A DNA stretch of 42,253 nucleotides from Parachlorella kessleri (lineage: Eukaryota > Chlorophyta > Trebouxiophyceae > Chlorellales > Chlorellaceae): positions 1-42,253 of the forward strand of contig BBXU01000491.1 of NCBI GenBank assembly GCA_001598975.1, in the 5' to 3' direction. Of this stretch, positions 20,996 to 32,183 are shown one piece after another; positions within the stretch are counted from its first letter, which is position 1; the number at the start of each line of letters is the position of its first letter. The translations under genes and the position numbers were made by a program. The notes beneath the pieces are model-generated. The model worked only from the letters and a program-made list of their open reading frames with translations. It ran no database searches and was not told where the DNA came from.

Positions 20996-22625
20996 TCAGC
21001 GCCCAGTGGACTTGGCGCCTGCCTTGCCAGCGCCACGGGGCACATTCTTGGAGGCCTTGGGGGCAGCGGCCTTCGCGGCGGCCTTCTGGGTAGCCTTGTC
21101 CTGCTTTGCCTTCTTGGCACGCTCCTTGATCTCACTGCACCAAACCAGGAACAAACAGTTGCCACATCACCCCTGCCGCGGCCCCAGCAAACGGCTACGG
21201 ATAACCGTGGCACGCCACCACAGCCCCCAGCAAAACAGGCCTGCAAGGAACCCACGTCCCTGCCAAGAACTCCGTCCCCCTACAAGCTAGCCTTGAACAA
21301 TCCCATACCAAAAGCTTGCCGACACCACCATCGCCATTCTCCAACAACAACAACACGCCATCAGACTCCCTCTTGACCTAGTAGCCAGGTTTGTCCTCAG
21401 CCAGCTTTGCCCACCTTCGGGCCAGTGGCCTGCACCGTGCCTCCTCAGTTACCCAAAGCCTGGAGCGCAGCTGCCCCCCTCCCTACCTTGGTCCTTGCCA
21501 CATGCCCTCACCCACAGCCCCCTGTGCTTACCGGAGGGCCGCCTCGCGTGAGGCCTTGCGCTGCTCGGGCTTCTCTGCCTTCTTCTTCTGAATCACCTCC
21601 AGGGACACGCCCACAATTGAGCGCGTCTGCACCTTGGTGGCAGACCTGCGCTTCTTGCGCGCAACCTGCGCCTCCTGGTCCTGCACCCGGCACCAAAGCA
21701 AGCAGCTGCTCAAAGATGCTACCCACGCAATGCTGCCAAGTCGAGAAGTGGAAGTTCCCGTTAAGCACCCAGGGGCACATAAAATGTGCCCTGCAGTCGC
21801 CCCCATGTGGGGCGTATGGAGTCCCCCACCGCTCCAGTATCTGACCCCACTCGACCTTTCAAATGCAGACGCGCATGCACCAATGAACTCTCTTGGGTGG
21901 TCCCCAGACATGAAAAGAGATCCCCGCAGACAGCCCCTGATAGAGCAGCCATCCCAATAGGAGCACAATGGCACAATGGCACAGCGGTCAACCCAAGCTT
22001 CCTCCACCTCGCCACGAGAAATGCACGTCCACCCTTCCAAACGCTTTCCAAAAGATAGATAGGTCTGCCGAAAGCTGCAAGCTCGGGCGCGCCCACTTCC
22101 AGCGCCCGCACTCTAGGCTTCGAGCTCGGAAGCCCTCCGAGACACCGCTCCGGGCGCCCTACTGCTGCAGCTATTCGTTTACCACTATGTGTTCCCCGTC
22201 CTTACTACGCCACCATCGGCTGCTGTCTTTTGGCTGCCAGAAGTCCCCCTGCCAGTACCTTGCGGTGCTGCTTCCTGTAGAGGGTGGTCCAAGCAATCTT
22301 TGCGGGCCTCTTCCTCTGGTTGAACATGCTCTTGCACTTCTGCTTCAGGAAGAGGAATTGCTGCACACACAATAAAATATCGGGATTGGATTTGTGAACG
22401 TGTGAAGCTTATGTCCTTGACTTCCTTGTTATTATATCTTCACGCCCGGTCTGCAGGAATTGCGCAGGGCATCAAGCACACCAGCGCTGAGAGCATATAT
22501 CTCTTGCTAGCACAGTCGGTCCTCCTCAGGATATTCACCTGGCCATCAACACGGATGAACAGGATTCCCTTGCCAGGATAAATCCTGAGGCCGCTGAAGC
22601 GGCAAGTCTGGGTCTTGAGCACCAT
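20996..22625 (-). CDS. RPL24: 60S ribosomal protein eL24
   Basis: A structural protein of the large cytosolic ribosomal subunit. Four phase-consistent exons (22625-22539, 22360-22259, 21680-21532, 21134-20996) give 158 aa, the usual eL24 length. The N-terminus [20 protein letters not shown] is the family signature, with the zinc-finger-like part continuing through [21 protein letters not shown]. The C-terminal half is a very basic Lys/Ala-rich helix ([18 protein letters not shown]) ending KSTGR. The start codon at 22625 gives exactly the canonical N-terminus. No duplication or break is visible. Confidence 0.97.
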
Positions 22626-24151
22626 GCCTGCAGAGTAGCCAGTGTCAACCCTCACAGCCAGGACCCTGTGGCCCCAAATCCGTCTCCCAATCTACATACT
22701 GCCATTATCAGGGCCCTTCGCTTGTGGATGACCACTCGAACACAGTGTAATGACAGGAAGGCATGCACTCCAGAGTCGTCAGATGTACATGGACGACAAG
22801 TGAGACAAGATGGTGAAATCAAGCCCTGGACAAGGCTGGACAGAGTGTGGAGCTGCGACAAGGCCGGCCGGTCAAGGAGGAGGCAGCCGCACAGCGCTGC
22901 GATTAAGAGCGCACCTGCTCCTCAGCTGACCCAGGAGAAGCGGAAAGAGGGAGAGGGCGTGAACGACAAGGCAATGGGGTCCGGTCCCCCCTGGGTCCAC
23001 GTTATAATATTGGGCGGTGGATCCGATACCCCATATAGCCTCCCTCAGCGCTGGCGCCCCGTGCCCTCGACCCCTCCACTGTGCAGACAGCTGGCGAGCA
23101 GCAACAAGCAGCCCCTGTATCATATGTAACCGCATTAGCATATATAATAACAGGCCGAACGACCAGAGCAATCGAGCCTTGACTTGCCAAGCCACCAGTG
23201 GTGAGGCCCTTGTTTCTACGCTTCACATGTCCTACTTCCACATGTCAAGTGCTGCATCCGTAACCTACTGACAAGAGCCCTGTGCATGAACCACGCATGG
23301 GAAAGAGAAAGCCGGAAGGCAGGTTCCTTTACGGGCTTCCCATACAGCAAGCACGGCTTGCTGAACCACTTCCTAGCCACTCGTGCTCGCCTGTGACTGC
23401 CAGGTGCTCCTGCACCTGCCTCTCTTTTACTCATTCAGCCGTTCTCATGGCTGCAAGCTACCAGGAGCAAGGCTTTGCAGTTCTGTCTCTCAACAGGTTA
23501 CAAGTCAACCGGACCTATGAAGAGATCACCCAAACTGCAGTGCAATGAGCGCGGGAGGAGACAGGGGAAGGTAGGCAATTGCCTTCTCTATTCACCTTGT
23601 CACTGGATCTATTCAGTGGTATATTCTGGCCTTTGCTGGGCCAGGTACACAAAGCAAGCCGAGTCGCTACCCTTCCTGGTGACGGCCACAACACACAAAC
23701 CAAGCGTGTCACGTCAAATACACAAAAGATGCTCTGATGTTCAGTGTCTAGCTTTCAAGAGCAATCTATAGTCAAAGGTGCCCTTTGTCCAGGATTACAG
23801 GCTGGCGCTTTCCACCTTGCCATGTCCGGCTTCCAGGCAGCAGGCCGGCTGAGCACTAAGCCCCTTGTGCCAGCATTATCGAGCGCGTATATCAGTTACC
23901 AGGGCTCAGTGCGTTGGCTGCCATCATATGCCCTGCGCAGATCCCTATAGCAAGGCTCAGGGGGTCCAGCCGCCATGTCAGCGGTCCCAAAGCAAAGCAC
24001 CCGACGCATACTTGCGCGCAAGGAAGCTTGCTTGGCCAAACTGTTGTCCTTGACGCTGTATCCGGCCAAGGCAATACCTCGTTGTTTACAAAAGCCGTGG
24101 ATCGGGACTGATGGCCAGTGAGTGAGCCACTTTGTTTGATCGCTTCTAGAG
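22626..24151. other. Divergent intergenic region between eL24 and WDR63/DNAI3
   Basis: About 1.5 kb lies between the start of eL24 (minus) and the first recognised exon of the dynein gene (plus). It should hold both promoters. Because the dynein protein is about 190 aa short at its N-terminus compared with human WDR63, one or more 5' exons may hide here, but I found none with a convincing pattern. A plus-strand frame at 22668-23129 is open for 153 aa without a recognisable domain. Confidence 0.45.
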
Positions 24152-27100
24152 ATGGAGGCAGTAGCTGTCGCAGCGGAGGGGGCGGAAGCAGGTGCTGCAG
24201 AGAATCCCACCTTAGAACTAGGTCCAGCCGCCCAAGAGCCTGATGGCTCTGTGGCACCTCTGCCACCCAGCTTTGTGGATGCGGCTGTGCAAACAGTGCT
24301 CCGTGCCGATGCGTCAGTACAGTATGAGGCTCCAGCAACACTAGCAGACAGCGAGGAGGTCCAGCAGCAGCTGAGCTCCACCGTTCTTTCCGACTTCCTA
24401 GGCAGGGCGGTGCCAGTGTGCGAACAGGCGTTGCAGCAAAACGAGCTTGCCGACGCGCTGAAGGACGAGTTTGCAGGTGAAGCTACTACTTTCGGATCAA
24501 CAGGTTCATTAATAGAGCAGAGATGCTTCCAAGCGTGGCAGCTACCTGGTTCAGCTGAGTGAAGTCTGGCTGGAGCGAATTGTCGGGCTTCAGTTGATGA
24601 TGCCGCCACCGGATTATACCTGCAACCTGTCTTGCAGGCCTGGCGGAGGATGATGCTGCGGATGGCAGTGCCAGCGGCCTTGCGGACAGGGTGGCAGTCC
24701 ACCAGTCTTTCACTGATGTTCTGTACAGCAAAGGCCGTGCACTGCCGGCAGTGCAGTGGCACCCAGTGCGCAAAGGCGTCATGGCTGTCGCGTGCGCTGA
24801 GCTGCTCAACCTTAGTGAACGTGCCCACCAGCCATTGCGGGTCTCTCAAGCCGCTCCCACTGGCATACTTGTGTGGGACTACCGGGACCCAACACATCCA
24901 GAGGCAGTGTTGCAAGCGCCTTCAGACGTGTTTGCCTTCGCATTCAACCCTGCGCAGCCGCAATGGGTGGCAGCAGGGTGCTTGGGCGGGCAGGTGGCCC
25001 TCTGGAACTTGGATGAGCTGGTGCAACAGAGGGAGCAGGCCGCGAAACTGCAAATGCCTGCAGGCAGCCACAGCAGTGGCTCTGGGCGTGATGGTCCAGC
25101 CGGAGCAGATGAAGGAATACCCTTTCTCAAGGCCAGTGTCCTGCAGCCTGCATTCATGTCTACCCTGGATGCCTCCCACCAGGCCTGCATCACAGACTTG
25201 ATCTGGCTGCCAGGCCTTACTGCCACGCGGGACAGCCGGTTGGAGCCATCTTCAGGGTTGGGTGAATGTAATCTGTTTGCCACGACTGCTATGGACGGGA
25301 GGGGGCTGGTGTGGGACATGCGAATCCACAGCGGCGGTCGGAGGCGCAACCGCCCCACTGCAACAGGTACGTTGGCCTGGATCGTATGCTGCCAATTTTT
25401 GCTGGTAGAGATGGATGCAAAGGAATTACCAAGGATCAATCTTGTCGCGTGTTTGATGTGATGGGTATAGCGGTATGCAAACCCTACACCACTCAAGAGG
25501 CCTACAACCATGTGGGCTGGCCCTGTTGATGAAAATGGCATTATATCACCAAGTTTTACCACTTCTGGTTGCCCAGCAGAGGATGATGTGGTGGAATGGA
25601 AGCCGGTGCTAAGCCTGGTGCTGCAAGGCGGTTCTCGACCGCTGACATGCTCTAGGCTATGCCTGGACAGCAAGCCCAGCAGTACTATCCGCTTGCTGCT
25701 GGGCTCACTAGAAGGCGAAGTGGTAGCAGTGGATGCTAACATTCGTGCGGTGAGGCTCCATTGGTCCTAGAGAGTTGCAGTTGCGGAACTGTTGTGTGCT
25801 TACACCAGAAGGGCTTTGGCTGCATTGACTGCCTAGCCTACGGCGTGGATGAGCGCTGTCCCTCTCATCTGATTTGTCTAGGCTCTATAAGCTCCAAATG
25901 CACCCTTTTCATGTGCATTTCAGTAAGTGTAGACCTTGTCAAACCTGTTGCCTACTTTATGCAGGTGGACACTAGTCGGACGCACAACACTGTGGGTTAT
26001 GCCACCACCAGCTTTGGCCGTGTAAGATGGCTGGGATACAGCCCCTTCTTTGATGATTTGCTGCTGGCAGTTGCTGACTCAGGGTTCACGATTTGGCAGG
26101 ACCAAGGCGGCGAGCTAAGACAGCAGCCCCTTTTTGAGAGTCGTTACTCAGAAGTTCTTTACAGCACAGGCTGCTGGAGCCCCACAAAGCCAGGTGGGTC
26201 ATGTTCTACTCCTTGCCCGGTACCTCCTCCCGTGCCTGCCTACTGGGCTGGCTTCCTTGCCGTAGGTGTGGGTGCTGGGTCACAGGCTCACTAGCCGAAG
26301 ATGTCCCTAGGAGTAGTGGCACTGATTTTGTGCTATTCGCCAACATAAAAGCCTTCGTCGCATTCTCTGCAGGCGTGGTGTTGCTTGGCAGACTGGACGG
26401 CAAGGTAGAGATCTGGGACCTGCTAGACCGAGTGCACATGCCAGTGGTGGTAGCAGCCATAACCCCGGCGGCTATCCTCTCGCTGGCCTTCAGCCCTGGG
26501 CCCAGTGGGACCGCAGCTGGGCGGTCCTCGGTGCATCAGGTGCGCCACTGCTGGCAATGGCCTGACATACCACTAACATACCAATACACAATCTCATTTG
26601 CAATGTCTATGAGATCAGCTGTGTATTAGAGCACTACTTTTCCTGGAGCCTTGCTGTGGTTGCAGGTGCTTGCTGTCGCAGATGCAGCAGGGGTTTTGCA
26701 TGTGGTGGACCTGCCGCGCACGCTACGGCGGCGGGGCCATGGGGAGGTCAAGGGCATGGCAGCCCTTGTGCAGCGGGAGCTGGGCAGGCTGACATATATA
26801 CAAGAGCGGCAGGCTGCCAGGGCCAAGTTGCTCAAGGTGACTGCCTTTCCTTTGATGATGTAGTTTGATCTCACTAATCAGTCATCCAAGTTTGGCTTAG
26901 GCAGGAAGATGACCCTTCCTTCCTCCTGGGGCTCCCGTTGCCCGCTCTTCGGGCAGGGCATCAAGCTCTGTGGGCACCATACATTTGATAAGCTGGGTAT
27001 GACTTATTGCAATTGTAGGTAGTTCCACTCATACTTTTACGAAGGGGAGATGACATGAATGTGACGCTCATCCTGCAGGGACAGCAGCCGCGACGTCATG

Positions 27101-27273
27101 CGTCCGTGCAGCTTGCCTCTGGTGGCCCTGGGTCATTGGGAGCCAGCATGGGGGATCAGCAAGCCGATGGTACGCAAGTGAGCCCTGGGCAGCAAGCAGA
27201 GCTGGCATATCAGCAGTTAGAGCAGGAGTGGAGAGTCAAACTTGGGCTAGCCACAGCGCCCATACCTGCCTAA
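24152..27273 (+). CDS. WDR63: WDR63/DNAI3 (IC140-type) axonemal inner-arm dynein intermediate chain
   Basis: A WD-repeat intermediate chain of the two-headed inner dynein arm (I1/f) of flagella. Seven recognised exons, all in phase, give 662 aa: 24152-24476, 24638-25366, 25577-25749, 25965-26193, 26373-26539, 26666-26836 and 27079-27273. Family features are a VQT..VQY segment followed by FLGRAVPVCEQALQQNEL, HQSFTDVLYS, PAVQWHPVRKGVMAVA, WDYRDPTHPEAVL, WVAAGCLGGQVALWN, TAMDGRGLVWDMR, GRLDGKVEIWDLLDR and LHVVDLPRTLRRR. The end is a helical tail (REL..LTYIQERQAARAKLLK, then QEWRVKLGL) matching the family C-terminus. The start is tentative: an acceptor-like CTTCTAG lies 3 nt before the ATG, and roughly 190 N-terminal residues of the animal protein have no match, so upstream exons may be missing. 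Confidence 0.88.
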
Positions 27274-27480
27274 CTGTTGCCGGCGTGGTTTACGCGCGTC
27301 GAAATTCAAAATTGGCTCTCCATCATTCCCGTGTTGATTTTGGCCAGTAATGCTAGCAGGGAGGGCACATAGTACTGAACGGTCAGTGTGGCATGCAACG
27401 TAATCTACATGCTTTCAGACTTTTGCTTTTCTTATACCGAGATTCAATATGGATGCACATGACAACAGTTGTCAGGATCA

Positions 27481-27509
27481 ATAATCTCTTGCTGACAGCA
27501 AGAGATTAT
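27481..27509. repeat. Perfect 13-bp inverted repeat (hairpin)
   Basis: ATAATCTCTTGCT (27481-27493), loop GAC, then AGCAAGAGATTAT (27497-27509): 13 of 13 bases pair. It begins 208 nt past the WDR63 stop codon. It could form in a 3' UTR or be a remnant of a small inverted-repeat element; the sequence alone does not decide. Confidence 0.85.
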
Positions 27510-27567
27510 GAGCAGTTTGGCGGGTGCCAGCTGCGTCAACTTGCAAATGACTGCAGCCATTTTTTTA

Positions 27568-27640
27568 TCTAGGGTGGCAGGTAATGCGATCAGAAAGGAG
27601 GTACGGGTATACTGGGCTGACAGGGGTCGATGCAGCCATT
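27568..27640 (+). repeat. Dispersed GGGTGGCAGG repeat, copy 7
   Basis: The core GGGTGGCAGGTAATGCGA (one difference) is at 27572-27589, followed by the right part GGGCTGACAGGGGTCGATGC. It lies about 60 bp beyond the 13-bp hairpin. Confidence 0.72.
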
Positions 27641-28043
27641 TTTGCCAGCCTCCGTGCTTGTTCATACTCTTAACTCTAGTAACTGACGTAGCTGGCACTC
27701 ACCAAACTGCTGTTAACCTCTTGCTGTCACATGCATTCCATCGGAGTGACTGAAGTGCAGTGTGGGGATTCTTCTGTCAAGAGATTGGCGGTCTGTTCAG
27801 ATAGCTGACCTGGGCCTGTGATGGCGGCTTGGAAAGTATACCATGTGTGGTTGTAAGTTTCCCTTGCTAATCATTCGGTGCGATGACCAATATCTTGAAA
27901 GCCCGCTTAGTGACCTATCGACAGACCTTTCAGTTACTCGCTTTTGGAGACCTGGGTGAAGGGTTGCACTGTCCATAAAAGGCACATCTAGCAACCAGCA
28001 CTGCCGCCAGTCTTTCTAAGTCGCACCCTCCCTAAAACCATCA

Positions 28044-28048
28044 TTACA
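28044..28048 (-). promoter_or_regulatory. Polyadenylation signal TGTAA of the UBAC1-like gene
   Basis: TTACA on the plus strand reads TGTAA on the minus strand, 125 nt past the stop codon. TGTAA is the usual chlorophyte poly(A) signal; the assignment rests on distance only. Confidence 0.5.
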
Positions 28049-28172
28049 GGTCTCTGTTTATGGGGGGCAACTGGGCCACTGCCCAGCACCGTGTCTGCAC
28101 GGGCATGCTGCAAGGCCTCATGCAAACTGCCATGCAAAGCATCTGCTCAGTCCGCACGCAGCTCCCCATTCT

Positions 28173-31100
28173 TCATTGGCTCTTTGCTGCAGCACCTGCA
28201 GTCGCCTCAACCCCGCCTGCAATGGTCTGGCAACCATGCTGAACAGAAGGCTTGGCCCCGTTTAGCACCAACCTGCTGTTGCTTCTGACCCCCTCCAGCC
28301 CCCCTTCCTCTCCTTCCCCTGCCCTCCCGGCACTAGCCATATGCAAGGCTGTTGGTGCCTCGGGAGCAAATGCTGAGGTGTGCACAGCAGCTCCCATTGC
28401 AGAAGGTGCGGCCTCTGCTGGCTCTTCCTGCTGCTGGGCCTGGCTTGGTAAGTCTCCTTGCAAGTGTGGGCCAGTCCCCTGCACAGGAGCTTCCTCCACC
28501 TCGCGACGCTGCGAACTTGGAGCTGCTGCCGGTGCAGCTGTGCCTTCTGCTGCTGCCACTTCCTGCACTGATGGTTCCCTAGCCTCGGGCCTCTGCTCCC
28601 AGCAGTCCCAACCGCTATCTGTACTGTTGCCATCGTCATGAGCCGAGCTGGGCACGTCATCATCTTCGTCAGCCCCAGAGGCACTGGCTCTGCGATCTGA
28701 ACGACTCTCAGGCTCCTGCCCCTGTGATGCTGAGGAACCCTCACCAACAGCCTCGCTGCCGTTCGTTGTGCTGTCTCCCTGCTGCTGCTGCTGCTGCTCT
28801 GAAGGGGGCTGCGATGCCGCAGCTGTGGTAGTGCCCACATTGATCAGTTGCAAGCAGGCGGCCTCGACTGAGTTGTTGAAGGTCCGCAAGGCTTCCTCGG
28901 CCTGCGCCCGACCCAACATAGTGGATGATGGGTGGTTTGCATGTGGGTTGTTTGAAACCACATGGTAATATCGCCAAGTATCGGGCAAGTCCTGCTAAAG
29001 AGCTTACAGACCTACAGGATGCAGCATGTGCACATGTTGTGTCTGCCTACAGGGTGTTTGCTGCCCTTCCCACAGCCGAGGGCAGCCTGACTAACAATTG
29101 GCAGAATGGGACTCAACCTAAGATCCAGTGGTTCGGCTCACGTCTTGACCCACCTGGGGTGCGGGGAAGCCCATGTCAACCAGCTGTTCCAGCCTGGATG
29201 GGTCCACGGTAGGGCCTCGCCGCCTCGCGCTGCTGCTGTTGCTGCCGCTGGTGTCGCTGGCGCGCCCATAAATTCCAGCCAACCGTGCTTCGCTGCAAAG
29301 CACCAAGGGGGACGGGCGAGTCAGAATGGGATGGATTTTCAATTGCATGTCGCAATCACACAACAAGAACAAAGCCAGCATTCTCGCCAAGCAAGATCAA
29401 CATCCTCAGAGACAAACTTGCACGAACCCCACCCAACCCGGCCATGCTCATCCGCCAGCCTGGCACCAACAGGGAGGAGAGTATGATGTCCAAGAAGGAA
29501 ACACATCCTGGTCGGTCATTTCGTAGGCAAGTAGCGGACTGAACGCAGTAGCAGCACGGCGGAGTGGCAACTTGGGTCCTAGGCAGCTGACCTACCTAAG
29601 CGGCTCGGCTGCGGCAGGGTCTTCTGCGTGCTCTATAAGCCACTCTAGGGCTCGGCTGAGATGATTGCGATGCAGCAGCAGCGCATTGCGGCAAAGCGGC
29701 TCCTGGAATCCCATCTCTTGCAGGCTGGCCAGGTTGGTGGTACTCACCTCAGGCACCTATATGCACGCATCCGCAGGCAGCAAGTAAGGTTACAAAGGAC
29801 GAGAAATGGAAGCATCAATACAGCAGAATGGTTAATAATGATTCAGTACCGTAGCTCACGCGTGAAGTATCCCGCCTGGGGAGTATGCTCGCAAGAGTGA
29901 AACTTAAAGGAATTGACAAGGCAACCCACATACACCAGCCTGGCAGGCGTCGGGCGTGCTGTTGCTGACCGCCACCTGCCGCTGCATGGGAACGGATGCC
30001 CAGTACATACACATTGTTACTTGTAAATGCCCAATACATCCATGCTAGGAATCCGTCCATGCCATAGCAACTAAGGCACCTAGGCTGCCCCAACCTCGCT
30101 CAGCAGCCCAGTCTGCAGACCACAGAGTTCCTGTCGGCCTGCATTGTAGGCTGCCCCCCCAAACACCCCAAACACCCCACCCCAGACATGTCACAATATG
30201 AACATTGAAGTTCCTTTTCCCTACACACCATTGGAGGTGGCAGTGGCGCGGCAGCAGCCCTGGCCCCGCCGCTCTCGCTGCCTTCTGCTACCCCATCCGA
30301 GCCCTCCTCGTCGGAATCTGCTTCATCATTTACATCTTCCTCCTCCTCCTCCTCTTCCTCCCAGTCATCCTCCTCTTCCTCCTCCTCCTCTGTGCCTGAG
30401 TATTCTTCATCAGTGTACTCTGCAGAAACCAAGTCCCACACGATGTTATAGGCATCAGTCAAACCCACACGTGCTACCATCAGTACAGCCTGAGCTGCCA
30501 CCAGTAATTACTCTAAAGGATCTAAGTCCCACACCACGATACGGGCACCAGACAACCCCAGACATGCTGCCAGTAGTCTTTGTAGTTATAAATTTGCACT
30601 CTGCAAAGTAAGTGTCCGACTGACGCAGCTGGCAACGCCGCGCAACAATGAGCCGGTGGCCAGTACAGGGCAGCACTAAGCGGCGGACACTCACAACTGA
30701 ACCCTGGTTAGTGTGCTTAATGGGACGTTCTTCTCACCTTCCTCCATTCCAAACTCCTCTCCCAGCTCCTCCCCAGCACCCCGCCTCATTGCAGCCCTAG
30801 CCAGAGCATCAGACACACTGCCAGCCCCGAGGAAGGACTGCAGCATGGCGGGCAGCTCGCCTGCAGGGCCGGACAGCCAGTGCACTATGTCAAACTGCAG
30901 GGGTAGGAACACTGTGCCGATAGCTTGACCATAACTGACAACTTTCTCCACTTCCACCAGGAGGACCCTACATTGCGTGCAGCTGGAGTTACTAGCTACC
31001 AGGACAACAAGAGCGCAGGGATTGCATGATACGCGCCCTGCGTATGTATGACCGGTCATAAGCGTGGACAGCATGCCCACTCACGCCTCTGGCTCCCGCT

Positions 31101-31983
31101 GGCCTGTCCACCCTCTCTCAGCACTTGCTGCAGCTGGTCCAGGTACGCCCGCAAGGCGCCAAGGTCGCCCTCGGCCAGAGCATCCTCCAAGGCCTGCACT
31201 GAGAGTAAGCTTGCTTACGAGGGCCACTGTTGCTGGCTAGATATCGAACGTGGTAGGTACGGCATCAAGATGGGCGGTAACGCCATTTATTTCCATACAG
31301 GTTGAGCAAGCTCGCTTAGACACTGCTAAGACGGGCGGCTCAAACACATGCCCACATGTGTTGTTCCCCAGTGAGCGCTTATATATACTGCAAGGAAGCA
31401 TTCCGATCCTACCTGCAACTCCTGCTGCTGCTGGGCACGCTGCGCTTGTTGAGCACGCTGCCGCTGCGACGCGTCATCCAGCCCTGGCGGGTTAGGACTG
31501 CGCTGCACTTCCTCCCTGATGGCAGCATCTATCTGCGACGAGGTGGGTGTCTGCAGCGCAAAAGGGTGGGGGAGCGTCAGCGGAGGGCAGCCAGCAGTCG
31601 TGTTACTTCTATTGTTTCCGCAGGTGGCAGCACAGCTGTACTCACTAGCACCTGCAAGCAGCTGTGTGATTCACTTACCGGCGCAGCACTGTGGGTAGGA
31701 CGGGAGGTAGCGGCCCGAGTAGGAAGCAACACAACTGAGCTGCTGTCCTTGCACACGTCCTTCAGGACTGCTCCGTCCTGCAATAGCTTTCCCTTGAGCA
31801 CCTGCGTGAGCACACCCCGGGCTCAGTCCCCAGGATCGCTAGAGCTCAGCTCAAGTACATGGGATCACTTACTAGCTTTGAGGCTGCCTCATGATGCAGG
31901 ATGACTTTCAGCTGGGCAACAGTGGTGTGCGGGTCGACCTCTAACTTCCTGTTACCGGCAATCGTTTTTATTGTTAGCTCCAT
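28173..31983 (-). CDS. UBAC1: UBAC1-like protein (UBL plus two UBA domains)
   Basis: Human UBAC1 (KPC2) is a ubiquitin-binding partner of the KPC ligase; a related adaptor role here is inference. Nine exons give about 624 aa: 31983-31873, 31801-31679, 31550-31413, 31193-31085, 30911-30738, 30419-30229, 29756-29596, 29292-29154 and 28901-28173. A ubiquitin-like N-terminus (MELTIKTIAGNRKLEVDPHT, then KLLQDGAVLKDVCK) is followed by a Q-rich helical part, a very acidic E/D tract, a first UBA ending ALEWLIEHAEDPAAAEPL (nearly the wording of human UBAC1), and a second UBA (LEQLVDMGFPAPQ / EEALRTFNNSVEAACLQLI). The C-terminal 220 residues are low-complexity (Q, E, S, A), and the STI1-like region of the human protein is not apparent. 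The junction of the fourth and fifth exons is uncertain: the strongest acceptor, at 30894, would cause a stop. Confidence 0.75.
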
Positions 31984-32183
31984 AATTGCTCTCGCGCAGT
32001 GGAGGACGCTGGTTTTGCCGAGCTGAATGACTCCCCCCATGACTAACCGCGGTTCTCTCTTCTCGGTTCTTTATAAGAGTCGCCGTTTGTGTTCTCCCCT
32101 TGATGATCATTTTCAAGTGTTCCGCACTTGGTGCTTTTTAAGCGCTTCTTGGTAGTCTCCACACGGATCAGTACTGCGGTAGT
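31984..32183. promoter_or_regulatory. Putative bidirectional promoter, UBAC1-like / SIL1-like
   Basis: Only 200 bp separate two divergent start codons. TTTATAAG at 32070-32077, 107 nt upstream of the SIL1-like ATG, is a plausible TATA element. No other motif is recognised. Shared regulation is inference from spacing. Confidence 0.5.

Larger units (their letters stand above)
27274..28172. other. Convergent intergenic region between WDR63 and the UBAC1-like gene
   Basis: About 0.9 kb between two gene 3' ends. It contains a 13-bp perfect hairpin (27481-27509), one dispersed repeat copy (27568-27640), TTGTAAG at about 27847 as a possible plus-strand polyadenylation signal, and TTACA at 28044-28048 (TGTAA for the minus-strand gene, 125 nt past its stop). 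No gene is recognised. Confidence 0.6.

Noticed and set aside
22668..23129. 153-codon frame as a 5' exon of WDR63
   Set aside because: Its composition and wording do not resemble the WDR63 N-terminus and no splice phase links it to 24152.
23896..24915. 339-codon open frame on the minus strand
   Set aside because: It runs antisense across the first two WDR63 exons and their intron, shows no family pattern, and is a by-product of GC-rich coding on the other strand.
24879..25742. 287-codon open frame on the minus strand
   Set aside because: Antisense to clear WD-repeat coding sequence of WDR63; no domain wording.
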